64,000 nucleotides of DNA from Populus alba (GCF_005239225.2 NC_133297.1:12946147-13010146); one strand, 5' to 3'. Positions 1-14,775 are shown, numbered from the stretch's first letter. A program made the numbers and translations. Notes: generated from the sequence alone by a model not told the origin.

Positions 1-498
1 ACATTTTCTTTTGTTAATCGTTCGATCTGCTCTATTTGTGCAAGGCATCGGGTTGTAACAAAATTATTCATTAGAAAACAAAAACAAAAAACAAAAAAAA
101 ACTTCTTAAACTTCAGCAATCAAGTTGATCTGTAAACCCTTCAGTCACATACCCCCACGTCATGAAGCCTCTCTGGTTCCCCAAATTTCGCCGGACGTTC
201 TAGCTATGGTCGTCGGTGTTAGTTTAATCTGAATGGCTTGAAAGTTTTGCTGACACTGTGAAATAGTTTATGTGCTTGCGTCATGACTTTTTTGGAAGCA
301 AATCAATCGAAGCATCCCAGGCTCTCGTACAGGGTCGATTGGGCTCTGGCAGACTGGCCCGTAAAAGAGACCCGGGATGTTCAAAGCTCGAATCCGTATG
401 CTCAGGGTTGGAGCGAAGTCAGGAGTATGAAAGGCCCACGGGATAATATATTGGCATTCCAAAGCATGAGGGAGGGAGAAACTGCAATAGAAAACATG

Positions 499-507
<9 letters not shown>

Positions 508-553
<46 letters not shown>
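508..553. repeat. (AT)n microsatellite
   Basis: Two nearly continuous runs of alternating A and T are interrupted by one AA step. The tract is likely length-polymorphic and has no coding context. Confidence 0.9.
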
Positions 554-2789
554 GGAGGGAGGGAAGAATGATAAATTCAAAAAATATTTATTTTAATTCC
601 TTGACATTTTAGATGTTGTCAATGGAAAAAAAAAATTCCATTTATTAAAGTTTTTAATGATATTAAATATCTTATTCCTTGTATATTTTCTTTTAAAGAA
701 ATTGTTTTCTCTTAAGAAAATAAAAACTATATATATTGAAGTTCTCGTGGGTCAACGTAACCTGTTTGCAAGTACATACTACATAGGTATGGCCCTCGTC
801 CAGGCCCAGCCATTAGCAAAACCTGAACATAAAAGATGGTAAATGGGCTCTCTTACTCAACCCTCTTTCTGGCTTTTGAATCCAGCTGCAATGTATATTA
901 TCACGTCCTGATTCCGGACATCTACATTTTTTCATATAAATTATCATATCATACAATATAACTTTCAATGAACGCGTGAACTAATTGAAGAAGAAAATGG
1001 ACCGATTGAAGTTGAGGAGTTGCTCTTTGCACAATAATATTAAATTCTCACAATATAAATGGGTTAAATTATCTTCCCGTTTGTTCAGAAGTGAGAGTTT
1101 TTATATATTTTTTAAAAGTATTAAATTGATGTTTTTTAATAGTTTTAATGTATTTATATAAAACATAAAAATAAAATAAAAAAATAATTATCTTAACACA
1201 TTTTTAAGTAAAAAATACTCTTAAATTATCCTAAATGTAATACCAGACAAGCTCTTGATAACTTGTTGGGACATTTTTTTGTCAATTTAACTAAAATGTT
1301 GAGGATATTCTTGGGAATAAAACCACATTTACATATATTCAGTCAAAACCCTGTTTTTTCTTTTGCAAATAGCAATTACAGAGTTACAAAACACGAGACC
1401 TCCTTTTTTTCATGTAATTTTATATCCAGCCGCTTCGCAAGTCAATTCTCGACTGGTACGATCAGTCCAGAGTCTTGTCGCCGGAGAAAAGTGAAAAGAA
1501 AAGGAAAGACGATGATGAGGAGCGAGGGGAGATGGATGTACAGTAGAATACGTGCCTTGTTGCTGAAAACAAAATCAGAGAACAGAGCATCAGTACAGAG
1601 AAATGCCGTCGTGATTCCCATCGTGGAAGTGGAATCTTGGTTCAAAAAAGTGGAAAAGAAATCTCCATCTTAGAATCAGCGTCGGTACCGCCTCAGAATT
1701 TCCAATAAAAATGCCAGAACATTTCAATCTTGACTGACAGAAGAATTTTATATTCTCCGATCACGTAGAAGAGGTCTTTTCAACGTCGCAGTCAGGGAAT
1801 GGAATACTATTAGCATGAAATAACCTGGTAAAAGAACCAATAAAAAAAACACCCCAAATAAGTATCGAACTGATCATGAGTTCAGATTTATCAAGCCCAG
1901 GTTCGATCCCGTCGTCACCGCTCTTATTATATTCCGGTGACATGAACATCAATTAACAAGCTAAGCCCTCTCTGCATGTTAAATCACGCTGACGAGTTAC
2001 TTCAAAATTATTTTCCTTGCCAGTGTATTGTGTTTTAATTACATGTTGTTTTATAAAATGATTTTTATTTAAAAATATATTAAAATAATATTTTAATATA
2101 TTTAAAATATCAATAATCTACACCTTATTATTTTTGTATGATTCGATCTAAATAGACTAGGATTAATTCCAAGAAATTGGTACGACAATTAAAAATATAC
2201 TAAAAATTTTTATATATTTAAATATTAAAAATGACTACTAATAAATTTATTTATTAAAAAATATTTATACAGGAGATGTATTCTTAAAATTATTAAAAAC
2301 ATATTTAGTATCATTGATATGAAAATAATTATTGGTGTGGAAACAAAAAAATATACTAGATCAGGATTATCAAACAAGTGGCGCAACAATAATTAAATTG
2401 ATTAACGATCAACCAAGAAAAAAAGAAAGAGTTATGGTGAAGATTGAAAATCGAGGACACTGATATCACTATAGTACCTACGTTGGATGTGATTTGTCGG
2501 ATGTAATCCTAATCTCATCCAATTTGATTTCAGAAAATAAAAATAAAAATAAAAATAAAAATAAAAACAAAAACCAACATTAAATCTGTCCATGCAACCA
2601 CTGGAGAAGATCACCTTCTCTTTTATTTAACTAAAACTTAAAAACTCGACTTGAGCTCACCTTCTCATCTCGCCTGCGAGGTTTAAGAAAATAGATAGGT
2701 ATGTACTGAATCCCAGCTCAAAAGAAAGTTATTTAATACTTTATAATATAATTATAATAAAAGAGTGAAGAGAGAGAATCATATTTTAA

Positions 2790-2965
2790 TAGCGTGTTTG
2801 TGTTTATAAGTGTAGTTATAGTTATTTTTTAAGATATTTTTTTGTTTAAAGATATTTTAATATATTATTTAATTTATTTTTAATATAATATATCAAAATA
2901 ATTAAAAAAAAAGCTAATACTTTTTTAAAACACAGTTCAATTACAAAAACCAACAGAACCTAAAC
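2790..2965. repeat. Degenerate AT-rich MITE-like repeat
   Basis: The outer parts read GCGTGTTTGTG at the left and, in reverse complement, GGTTCTGTTGGTTTTTGTAA at the right. Between them is an A/T-rich core with TTTTAATATATTATTTAATTT-type sequence. This resembles abundant short non-autonomous repeats of poplar intergenic DNA. The termini pair only loosely and I could not establish a target-site duplication, so the boundaries are approximate. Confidence 0.3.
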
Positions 2966-4590
2966 TACTTAGCGGTCAGGTTACAACACAGCTTTAAACG
3001 GCCGTTATGCCCTTTTCTTTCTATAACGGTGTTCTTTCCATCAAGTTTCACGTAACACGTGACCCCATAACATGCTCTCTCCATGACACATACAAAACAT
3101 CGTAATCATAGCATCCATACATGTCGAATTTACGCATACATGAACATGAATGATGAGCAACGTGTTTTTTTTTTTTATCCTAACGGTTGCGGGGTTTCTT
3201 GTAGACCTGGAATTTAAGAAATTTCTTTCCAAATTACAATTCTATCCTCCCATGATTACCATGCTACCCTTTCCATTTCTAAGCCAGCATGCCGGGCACA
3301 TGTTAACTAGTATTATTAAGACCGTCATAGCAGGTACACGTGGTCTTTTGTCGACTTGGAACCTGGTTTGGACCTGGTTTCATGTCAAAACATGTTTGGT
3401 AGGAATTGACCTGTTAATTGAATGAGTTAATTAATTAAAATCCAAGTGAAACTTAATATGATTTTTTAAAAAATAATATATTTTTTAAATTTATTTTTAA
3501 AAAATTTAAATAATATTTTTTTAAATTTATTTAATTTTTACTCACCCGACTCATAACCAAATTTTGTACTTGACCGAATTCTCTAACCATGATAATAAAA
3601 GCACTTTTTAAAGAAGAAATATCATTTGACAGTTGACCAACCAATCGAAACGACAATTTCAGGCAGTTACTTGGTAATAGCGGGGGGTGTTTTAGTGGTG
3701 GTGTCTGTAAAGATTTCCCTACGTGCTAAAGAGTTATTGGTGATGATATAACTGGTGTAAAGTGTTTGTAAGCAAAGGTTATATATATTAATTTTCAAAT
3801 AATTATTTTAATAAAAAAAAATAAATTGATGAAACTTAAAATATAATTTATATTATTTTTAAATATATTACATCAAATAATAAAAGCTCTTTAAATTTAA
3901 AATTTATACAAGTCTACATAATTTATGCTTAATTTTTATTAAATGAAAAAAAATAATATAATTTGAACTCGTGATTATTTAATTAACAAAATTATAGTAT
4001 TATTTTAAAAATTTTATTTTAATTTAAAATTGTTATATTATACTTAAAACATAATTTATATTATTATTTGACAAGGAAAAAGCTTGGATCTCTTACATGC
4101 ATGTCTCACACCGGCATTAATATTTTTTGGTCCCAAAAGATTGATGTGTCCAATATATATGGTTAAGAGAATTATCAAATGTTGGTAGGTTAGAAATTGA
4201 AGGGTCTTTCTTCTACGAGGGGATCTATCAGTGCCGAAAAAGGAGAGTCCATAAATCCGACGACCTAGAATTTCATAGATCTTTCTGATTCTGGGTATTC
4301 AAATACATAGTGTGGGGCAAGTTGAGGACATTTTTAAGAAACATTCCTCATTGCAGCTGTGATGGTTCACTATCACAAATTTGGCACTGAGAATGTTTTT
4401 ATTTTCCAAAATAAAACCATAATTACAATTATTGAGAGGATGTTTCAATCCGTTTTTCACATTCAAGGTCAATCAGTCCTCGTTTTCTCTGAGAGCAGAC
4501 GAAGTTGGTGAAGTTTGGTTTCGCAAGCTATACTTCTAAAGAGAACACAAGTTTACATTATCAAGACCGATTCTAAGCTAATGTAACTTC

Positions 4591-5560
4591 TACGTTAGCT
4601 AAAGCTTGGCGGACTTGATCAAACCAACCAGATTCACAGCCTAAATTATCATTCTTAAAAGGCCAAAATCATGGCCAGTTTTTGTTTTATCAGCTGTGGC
4701 CGACCTTATAAAGACGAGATGTTACGGTACCGTACTGTAGGACTTCCCTGCGCGCTTCATCTGTACGGGACTTTTCCTGTTCACCGGCCCTAATATCCTT
4801 CATAGTAGCAAGGTGTCGACGGGCATTTGTGTCATTTCAAACAACCAGCAGAGATATAGAGATGTGTGGGCTTCAGTCATCATCACTGGGAATGATTTCA
4901 GTTGATAGATCATAGAAGCACAAAGCTAGCTGGTGTACAGACAAGAGGGTTTTGTATTTGTCTGTGCATAAGTATTTGACATTTTTGGGTGTATAAAGTG
5001 AAGAATGATGGATCACGATAACTCCCGAGTCCCCATGTCAAAGAGCGAGCATGGAGCTAGGAACTCAGACCGGCCTCTTGCTTCTGGGGTTCGCATGGTG
5101 AATAAACGGATTCCCTTGCGTTTAAACAAGTCTTAAATCGAGTCCTCCATTTTTTCTTTTCTTTTTTTAAAATATGTATATATGAGCGTAAATTAAAGAC
5201 ATCTTTTTTATATTAAAAAAATTCTGTTTTTTTTTTTCTTTTTTTAAATAGTCAATGAAATGTGAAACCAACGAGGAATTTCTTTTTAATAGCCTATTAT
5301 GTGAGGGAGGATTCTTTGTTATCGAGGCAACAGAGAAAGAGAGCTTGCCAGTTTATAAAAATAACTATTTTTCTTACCATGCAGTTGTTGATTTGAGGAA
5401 AAGCTTGAGAATCGACATGGCTTTGCAAATAGATTTGATAGCTTGGGACATGAAAGGGAAAGGTCGAGAAGAATTATTCAGGCCTAAGGAGAAAATGAGA
5501 GCAAATAAAGAAGTTTTAGAGTATGTTTTGCACCATTAAATGCTACCATGTGCTAGCTTA
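4591..5560. other. Less AT-rich intergenic island with a short ORF
   Basis: This block has a more balanced base composition than its surroundings. It contains a TATA-like TATAAAG at 4992-4998, just before a 43-codon ORF at 5005-5136. A further open frame at 5255-5539 has no recognisable domain. The block could be a promoter with a short transcript, a first exon whose remainder is lost, or chance. Confidence 0.3.
5005..5136 (+). CDS. Possible 43-residue small protein, unrecognised
   Basis: The ORF begins with tandem ATG codons (Met-Met-Asp-His-Asp), ends in TAA and lies about 10 bases after a TATAAAG motif. The peptide is hydrophilic and basic at its C-terminus (VNKRIPLRLNKS) with no hydrophobic signal segment. 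I recognise no family. That spacing is too short for a normal plant TATA-to-start arrangement, which argues against it being the real core promoter. It could be a random ORF or an exon fragment. Confidence is low. Confidence 0.15.
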   Translation: MMDHDNSRVPMSKSEHGARNSDRPLASGVRMVNKRIPLRLNKS

Positions 5561-8500
5561 ACTTTTGAAAGTAGAATGTGGTTTTTATGAAAAACATGTT
5601 AAAAGTATATATGGATCTTTTTTTTCTTAAGATAGAAGACCATTTATTTTATATAAAAGATAAAAATAACCTTAATTTTTTTAAAATTAACCAACCTCAG
5701 TCATTTTTGTTTTATCCCTAGTAATTAACAACTATCTAATTACATAGTTAAAACCACCTAACCTCAATTATCTTATTTTAAGTATATAAACACCAAAGTT
5801 GTATGAATATTAATTAAATTACATAGTAGTACTATTTACTCAAAAAAGTTATAAATTTTTTTTATTGTTTATTATTTACTCTTGTTTTTTAAGATATGGA
5901 TGTGTTTTCCAAAAAAAAAAAATATTTCATAAGAAAATATTTAATTTCCTAAAAGAAATGTTTAATTAAGTTATGTTTCTTATGGTAATTTTAATTCAAA
6001 AGGCACACTAGTAAATTATCAAACAGTTAAAATGATTTCACCTATAACATACAATGATTGGTTTCCAAATATATAGTTTAATATTAGCATTTAGGCGCTT
6101 TTCCCCGCTAGTAGGATAAGAAGCTAATGATTGTATTAATAAATATGAGCGTTGTTATTTTTGCTAGCATGCAATAAAAATACAAAAATTATAATTTTTT
6201 CTCTCTATATTTGACAAAATTTTCTCTCTCCTCCATAAATTAGGGATTGAAAAATAATAAAAATAAAATTTTCTACAAAAATTGAACTTAGAAAAACATA
6301 AGAGACTGAAAATATAGAATTTTAGAAATTGAAGCACTAAATTGTACTTTGAATTTTAACTTTCAACACACCACCTATTTTCAACTCTTATTCTAAACCG
6401 GTCCTTCTCTCAATCTTGTTCCTAACCAACAAATATAAAGCAAATGGCTATTAATTTTGCAATTAAAGGACTCATTCAATGAAAACAAAGGTTAAGAGAT
6501 AAAAAAAAAAAAAAAGCATTATTCCAGTCCGCAGTGCATTGTAAATGTGTGAATAGTATTTAGCATTGTTCCAGACCCCTTTCCATTACGAGTCATGGGC
6601 CAAACTTGTAGAAATTTTAGTATTTACAGGATGTTAGTATAATTTTTTAAATTTATACTTCTAATTTTTTTTATATAAAAACATGTAAAAAAAAAAACTT
6701 TTTTATTAAATTTTTTTTTTACAGAACAAATTAGATAGCCCAAAAGGAATGAATACAAAAGCATGGAAGGCGAAAGACGAAAGAATTCCGACGAATGACA
6801 TGACCGTATACACAACTCCTCCTCCATGCAAATGTAATTTCTTTTCGTCAAAACTCAAAGGGCTAAAAATAAGTTGAGTGGGCCTTCAACCCTTCAAAGG
6901 CCATGATTGAGAAACTCAAACGAACAAAAAGCGAGTGTATGTACATACATTAATTGATCCAAAGCAAATTAAAAGTACTTTATGCGTGCAAATTGTCTTA
7001 TAGTTTTTGTGCATGTGATCATGGATGTTTTCGCTTTTCTGGGTAGAGAAAACAGAGAAGAGGCCAAACGCCCAACAAAAGAAAAGAGTACGTGCAACAT
7101 TGACGGGGATTACAAACCCAATCAACCAACCAAATGCTATTCTTGAAATTGGTGCTTCATTTTCTTTTTTCACTCAAGCATGCATGCTACATTTGTGTCT
7201 TTCATCCATTTAATACATGCTTGGAAAAAAAAAAAAAAAAAAAAAACAATTCATATTGATTAGATAGAGCTTTAATGGAATGAATGCCCAATTCAGGATT
7301 GTTTCTTTCAAGAAACATTATTGAAATTTTATTCTAGGTGGAGGCTACTTTTGTTTTAGAGATATTTCGGGTAATAGTATTCAAACCCAACACTTCAAGT
7401 GCGGTGTTTAAAAAAAATAGTCTATATGTAATATTTACACTGTGTAATCCGATCTGATTTGTTAAAGTCATATATTATATATAATAATTAAAAAACTTAA
7501 AAAATAGATATTTGAATCAAGTGGTGGGTTGAGATTCTTGAAACTTGATCAACCCGACTCAACTCAGATATCCTATACTCTTTTTGTCTTTAAATTTGAC
7601 TATTTGTGGATTGAATGTTTATTTTTGTTTTATTTAGAAAAGTTTTGGTTTCAAAGTTCTTATCAATGGAATTTCTATTAGATTTATTCGTTGCAACAAA
7701 AAATAACTTCTCTGATTGCTAAAAGGAAAAAGAAGGTAACTAAAATTTAATGGTAGTGCAAGATATGAGGATTAAACTTAAAATTAGAGGAGTCATGGTA
7801 TCTATAATTTATGTTGTAGGTTTTGTCTTTCAATGTAGACCCATAAAAATTAACAATATAAGTCTAACTTTTGGATATATACAATATCTATGAAAAATTT
7901 AATCCAGCCCGATATACCAACCCGCTCCAGTAATTTTTTTTTAAATAAGTTAAGTTTATAATTTCTAAAATATCAAAGTTTATAACTTTTGTCTTTAAAA
8001 GTTAAGTTTATGTATCCAAATCCGAATAAATGATATCAATTAACACCCCTACTTCAAGTTTGAAAAACCAGGGGGGATTTTGAAATGTGTACGACTTTGA
8101 GGATGGCAAAGAACCGTTTGATATAAAAATCCAATGTTTAACCCTACATTTTATAAATTTTTGTAACCCAATCCTTTCCTTAATTTTGTACGACAATTTA
8201 ATTATGGTTTTTCTAAAATACACTTCATTTATAATAAAAATGTCCAGTGGCCCTAACACAGACAAAACTAAAAAGACTTTCAAAATCAAAAGTACTGAGT
8301 ACTGACGAGTTAAGTCATGAGGGAAAAAAAAAAAAAAGTAAATTGCAGTTTGCGATATACAAATACACCTTATGCAAAACGTGCCCCGACGAACTTTTCT
8401 CTTAATTGAATAAGTATTGTGCTTATATAACATGCTTTTCGTATAAAATAAAAATAAAAACAAAAACAGTGTCACTTAAATTAAACTAATATATTTTAAT

Positions 8501-11500
8501 AATGAATTAACAAGGTTATTATATCATTATTATCGAATAATGACGACGGCACGATTTTATTTAGAAGTTCCCTATTTAATTCTTGTTTTCATGTCTGCAT
8601 GCAGTTTATTTCTTGCCATTAGACAGCTCGTATTTAATTTTTGTTTGTCAATTTGTAAAGATAAAACCAATTATTGATCGTCATAGGTGTACAATATTTC
8701 AATATTCAAACGATATTAATGCATGTGTATTTGCTTTTTAATTGTTTACTAGTTAAAAAAAAGTGGATTGATGTGTTCCTAGGGGAGTGGAAAATTAGTG
8801 GAAACTTTTTAATAAAAACTTTAAATAGATATGGTCGTTTTTAATAGTTTTGAGATGAGAATAACAATAATTAACATGTTTGGAACTCTTTATATTGAAT
8901 TAAATTAAGAGATTTTAATAAAATCTCATTTTGAATGTGTTTTTAGCGTTAAGAATTGAATTTCAAATTAAATTCAATCTTTAAAAATATTATAAAATAA
9001 ATAAGAGGTCAACTTCTATACTTTATAATCCTAAATATAAGAAATTAATGTTAAAACTGAATTTTTCAAAAATACCTATCTACCTATTTTTTTAGAAACC
9101 TTTGAAAAAAATAAGATGAAGATAATAAAGATAAATATATAAAAAAATGAATTGAATTTTATTTCGTCCAAATATTTGAATTCAAGTTATTTATTAATTA
9201 AATTCAAATCAAATACTATAATTAAATTCAAATACAGTACATAATTTGTTCCGAACAACCGGTAAGTGATTATAATAATGGTTATGTTAGCTGTAAATGT
9301 TTATAATGATGATGATGATGATGATGATGAAATATTAACAACTATTTTGATCTATATTAGAATTTTTTTTTTTTGGTCATTACATTTTAATTTTAAATAT
9401 TTAATTCTTAAATTAAAAAAATAAGCATTTAGAAGAATAATTGATTTGACTTATATGCGTGAAAAAAATAGAACCAGTAACTAACTAAGATGTTTTAGTA
9501 ACCTGTCACATATTTAATTATTAAATCTAATCAAGGGTTGACTCAACTCAAGCTTTAGATCACAGATGATGAGTCAATCCAACATGTAAGTGGATTAACC
9601 CAACAAATTAATTATATTAATGATTCAACTTTCTTTGATGCCATATATAATACTAAAATTAAAATAAATTGTTAATGTTGGCTTTTATAAGTTGATAAAA
9701 AAATTTTCATTTGTAGAAAAGGTCGAAGATTCATGCCCTACTCTAAGCATTTTTTTTTCCCTTCCATTTTTCTAAAGTCAATCTTTCGACCCGATCGTGG
9801 TCTTGACCGAGTCAGTATCTCGGTCATTCTATTTACAAACCTAGCCAAGTTAGATCCTGAGGAGGTAGGTTTTCAGATCAATAGGCTGGGGCATCTTTGA
9901 TAACTGTGGTCACATAGTTTGTGGTGGCAAAACCAATCATTAAGCATTAATACTCAATGATACAAAGACATGCTATTTATTTTTTCCTTTATTCACATGC
10001 AACTCTTAAAGAACAAGGAACCAAAGAAAAATTGAGCTTTGATTGAGGCTAACCATAAAAAAAAATCGAAAATTTAACAATAAAGTAAAAATAAATATTT
10101 GAGTGATTAAGTGTTTCAAGTAATGATTAACTCAACATCCAACACCATGATTTATAATCACAAATAATTCGAAACTTACATCGTCAAGAAATGACCATCT
10201 CAGCATCAATATTGTCTCCCTGTGGTGAACTATTATCACATAAAGATTAAATAATGAACCCACACTTAAAAATAATATATTCATTGTGTTATTGTATTTT
10301 TTTTTTATTATTACTAAAATCTAAAAAGTGTAGTTTTTTCACTTTACACAACACTGTGTTGTTCACTCCCTTATATTTTATTGTAGATACACTATTCATT
10401 TTTTAAAATTTAATCCTTAAATTTTTTTGCATGATTGCATTATTTTTTAACTAAATTAAAGGATAATTAAATTAAATTTGTTGGGCAGTAATAAAATTAA
10501 AAGACAGAAGATAAAGTAGTTAGAAAATATGCCACAAATGAATAGTAATTTCAAAGTTCACACAAAAAGTTTAATTTAGTTTTCAAACTCTATTAATTAT
10601 ATATGTTCAGCCCTTCAATGTTTTTTCAATTATGTTTTTGTATAAAATTTATTTTTGTTATTTTTAGTCCATGATTTGAGAGATAAAAAAGAAAAGTTGC
10701 CAGATTCTAGCAGTAGTTAGAGAAAAATGATATTGACATCAATTTCAACTACCAAATAGTCGATCTTGGTATCAAATAGTTCTATTTGATGAAAAGAGCT
10801 TTGCTTGGGTATTTGTATGCCTTGAAATTGCCTAAAAAAGTAAATATGAGCTCAAAAGAAATTTTTATTTGAAGTTGATTTTATATTTTCGTGTGGTTTT
10901 TTTAAGGTTATTTATGGGTTTGTCAAGGTATTTTGACTTTTTTCTAGATGTTTCTAGTCAAGAATTGGTTGGAAAAATGGGTTTTTGAGAACAAAATTTG
11001 AACCTATTTTTTCGGCCGCTCTAGAAAAGTATAATATGATATGCCTTCTAACTTTTTTTTTCAAAACATAATAGGGAAAACAACCAACCCCATTACATTA
11101 AAAAAAAATCAGAGCCTGTGCATAGGCCCTTCCTAGATGGGTAGGCCTAGCGTCGCTTGACATATTTCTTTTTCCTTTTTTGTTATTTTTCTTTGTTTTT
11201 TTTAATATAAAAACACACACATATATTTTTTAAAACAACTTGTTAATTTATACCAAAATTAATACTCATTCTTTCTAATTTTTTGTTGTTTGTATTTAGC
11301 CCCTTTATATATCTATACATGATTGAAATTTATTTTTTAAAATAATTTTTATTTATTTATTTTTGGAAGGTATTTATAATAAGTGCAACACGCGAGATTT
11401 TTTTTTCATTTGATTTATTCAATCGATTTTATATGCATGTTTTTTTCTGCTATCATTTGATTAAATAAAAAAATAATTTTAATAAATAAAATTATTGAAT

Positions 11501-12860
11501 ACAATTAGGTAAATGAACTGTGTAATAAGATTAAATATATTGATCTACATTTACCATTTGACATTTTCATATATATATATATATATTTAGTTATTGTCAA
11601 TAATTTTTTTATTTACTTATTGAAACCGATGATTATTAATTTATTTAACTAAATGTAAGCATAAGTTTTTATTTTTATTTTTTATATTTGATATTTTTAA
11701 TGTAAAAAAAATATTAAAAAACCAACATGTTTAATTTGTTTTAGTAAAAAAAATAAATTCGACGAGCATAATAGCGTTGGTAAAATAGCTAAGTATCCCT
11801 CTATAACATGTTTATGGCTCCCTGAATCATTACTTTAAGAAGTCAGCTAATCATAGTTAATTTCGAACATGTAACATATTTTTTATTATCTTCCTTATAT
11901 TTCAGCACCGTATCAACTCCATTAATTATATCATTTACTATATTGATTTATTTGGGTTATTTTATTTATACAGTAATTTTTTTAACACATATCGTTGTAA
12001 GAACATGCCACATGTTCACAACTAATCATGATTAATTGATATTTTTAACTAAAAAAATATAAGAGCCACGAGCATATCATAATACCACAGAGACACCTCA
12101 CAACCCTTTTTTTTTTTTTTTTTATAAAAACATAATAAACCGAATTATCAATGTAATGCATAATTTTTTTTTTTTAGTTTGAACTCTTAAAATAATTCCT
12201 TATCTGAAAATGACATGACATTCTTATTAGAAAGAAATATCGTTTTCTCAAGATAATCAATCTCCACCAATCACTAAATTACAGACATTTATTAGCATAA
12301 AATTCCACACACACTTAAAATCTCGTGAGCACGTCACAAGAAACAACAAAACAAATCCACAGCACACATGGCAAAACGATCAATAGCATAGCAACAAAAT
12401 ATGGTCCAAGCACTCACACGGAATTCATCACGGCACCAACCCTAAGTGGCAGTCTCTGTAAATACCAACCAATCCAATGTCATTTTTAAAACCGAATAAT
12501 ACATGCAACATGACCGATACATGATGGCATGTAATGTAACGACCACTAAAACTATGATAAACCATGCATACATGCAATGCTCACATAAAAAAACACAAGC
12601 GAAGGAAGAGAGAAAGAATAGCATTTGACTTCACTTGCTAGAGAGAGAAAAAGAATGAAAGAAGAAAAAATTGAATCCGATCGAATACAAATTTGACGTC
12701 CGCAAGGACACTCTCTCTCTCTCTCTCTAAAATAACCCCTTTCTCTCTCTAGATTCAGCAGCAAAGAAACAAGGCACACAACAGCACTTCCTCAATAGAA
12801 AGAGAAATAAAAACAACAGCAACAGAAAAAAGAACCTAAATATTAGATTTTTGAAGAGGT
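5561..12860. other. AT-rich intergenic DNA upstream of the SEUSS-like gene
   Basis: I see no supportable coding region. The stretch contains poly-A/T tracts (for example 7225-7246 and 8322-8337), a (GAT)n microsatellite, an (AT)n run at about 11566-11587, and low-complexity A/T blocks typical of eroded transposons. The last few hundred bases (about 12,600-12,860) become CT/GA-rich, as is common in plant proximal promoters. Confidence 0.6.
9306..9330 (+). repeat. (GAT)n microsatellite
   Basis: About eight consecutive GAT/ATG trinucleotides lie in non-coding DNA. Confidence 0.9.
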
Positions 12861-13014
12861 TGAGCGAAACAAAATAAAACCCTAGAGTCTTGTGTGCTTC
12901 TAAAACAGCTCAGTTGTGTTCCTTCTCTCTGTCTCTCTTTCAGCCTGTAGTTTCATTGAAAGAGAAATCTTGTTGAGACTATCAGCCTCACTACTGTTTG
13001 AGAATTGTATTGTG
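12600..13014 (+). promoter_or_regulatory. Proximal promoter and 5' leader exon of the SEUSS-like gene
   Basis: The region holds a CT microsatellite at about 12711-12728 and CT-rich leader-like sequence (12918-12945). A good splice donor lies at 13014/13015 (GTG|GTAAGT), which suggests a non-coding first exon and a 5'-UTR intron ending shortly before the start codon at 13818. Candidate acceptors are TTTTAG at 13745 or GATAAG directly before the ATG. I cannot place the transcription start. Confidence 0.45.
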
Positions 13015-13817
13015 GTAAGTTGTTTTTAAGTTTTTTAGCTCACAAACTTTTTCAACCTTTATCATTTCCTTAAAAAACCCATTTTCCCTTTATATCCCTC
13101 TAGTTTGTTGAAGCTTGATCAAGGTTGTTTTAGCTGTGTTCTAAACCTTGTTGCTTACTGTTTTTGGTAAATATTGGTTTCTTTTGAAAGTTACAGTTAC
13201 AATCTTGAATTCTTTCTGGATTGTGAGATTTGAATTTGAGCCTTTGGATGCTGTGAAAAAGGATGGTTTTTTTGATAAATATTCTTTTGTGAGTGTTTGA
13301 GTTGGGTGACATGGTTCGTCTTGGCTAAGTTGTTGTGATTTTGATATGGTTTTTGTTATTTTGAGTTTCTTTTAAAGCTGTATTTAGTAGTGAAAATTGG
13401 TATTTTTGGTTTTTGAAATATTTAGCTTTGTACATACTATCCTGATTCAAATAGATCTGAAACTCCTCATGACATACAGAGATTCATGCGAGAACCGTTT
13501 AAAGATTGCTGTTCGTGTCAAGATACCGTGACTGTAGAATGTTCAGAATTGAAGATTCTTCTTTGCTTTTGGTTTTTTTTGGCGTGTGCCTCGTGTTTCA
13601 TAGAACGCAGCACCATTTGCTCAGGCACAAAACCTATTTGGTGCGCAGTAAGGATTTTGAGGTCTGCAGGATTTGGGTGTGCACTTGAAGTGGTGACCGA
13701 GTCCAGTTGTCTAAGTGCTTTATCTTGCTCTGTTATGTAATTTTAGGCTATTCAATTTATGTTGTTTTAGATAGTTTTATTCTTCAAAGAGTTTTTTTGA
13801 CTGTGATTCTTGATAAG

Positions 13818-14742
13818 ATGGTACCCTCGGGGCCGCCTACTCCAATTGGTGGTGCCCAGTCTGTCTCTCCTTCACTTTTGAGATCGAATTCGGGGATGCT
13901 GGGAGCTCAAGGTGGCCCTTTGGGTTCTCAAACAGCATTCCCGTCCCTAGTGTCCCCCCGTACTCAGTTTAATAACATGAGCATGCTTGGAAATGTGCCC
14001 AACATGTCCTCCCTGCTGAACCAGTCTTTTGGTAATGGAGGTCCAAATCCTGGACTTCCTGGTCCTGGGAGCAGTCAGCGCGGAAATATTGATACTGGGG
14101 CAGAGTCCGATCCACTTTCAAATGGTGGTAATGGAATGGGTTTCAATGGTCCTTCATCGTCATTTGTACCATCAAATATGGTTAACCCTGGTCCTTCTTG
14201 TCAAGTTCAGGGACATCAGTTTTCAAACCCTTCTGGCAACCAGCTGTTGCCAGATCAACAGCAGTCCCAACAACTTGAAGCACAAAATTTCCAGCATGGT
14301 CAGCAATCAATGCAACAGTTCTCTGGCGCTCATAACACTCAGCAGGTGCAGCAGCAGCACCAATTTCAATCAATACGAGGAGGGTTGGCTGGTGTTGGAC
14401 CTGTTAAGTTGGAGCCACATGTGACTAACGATCAACATGGAGCACGGCAGCAGCAACAACCTCAGCCACTGAGAAATATGGGTCCAGTTAAGTTGGAGCA
14501 ACAGCAAATTCAGACGATGCGAAGTTTGCCAACTGTGAAGTTGGAACCTCAACATTCAGATCAATCTTTGTTTTTACATCAACAGCAACAACATCAGCAG
14601 CAGCAGCAGCAGCAGCATCAACAACAGCAGCAGCATCAACAACAGCAGCAGCAGCAGTTCCTTCACATGTCAAGGCAGTCTTCTCAGCAGGCTGTTGCAC
14701 AACTAAATCTTTTGCATCAGCAAAGGCTGCTGCAATTACACA

Positions 14743-14775
<33 letters not shown>

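Larger units (their letters stand above)
1..4590. other. AT-rich intergenic DNA, no supported gene
   Basis: I find no reading frame with a recognisable domain on either strand. The stretch holds an (AT)n microsatellite at about 508-553 and an (A4-5T)n tract at 2533-2566. It also has long A/T-rich low-complexity blocks (1080-1250, 2030-2330, 3440-3540, 3780-4080), some of which resemble degraded MITEs. A stretch near 1900 has a B-box-like GGTTCGATCCC, but no tRNA fold could be built around it. Confidence 0.6.

Noticed and set aside
283..612. Open frame of 109 codons
   Set aside because: Runs into an (AT)n microsatellite, shows no domain and no codon pattern typical of genes.
1850..1930. tRNA gene around GGTTCGATCCC
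   Set aside because: The T-arm does not pair and no acceptor stem or A box fits.
8008..8475. Minus-strand frame of 155 codons
   Set aside because: Composition is dominated by A/T-driven Phe, Ile and Lys, with poly-Phe from a poly-A tract and no recognisable domain.
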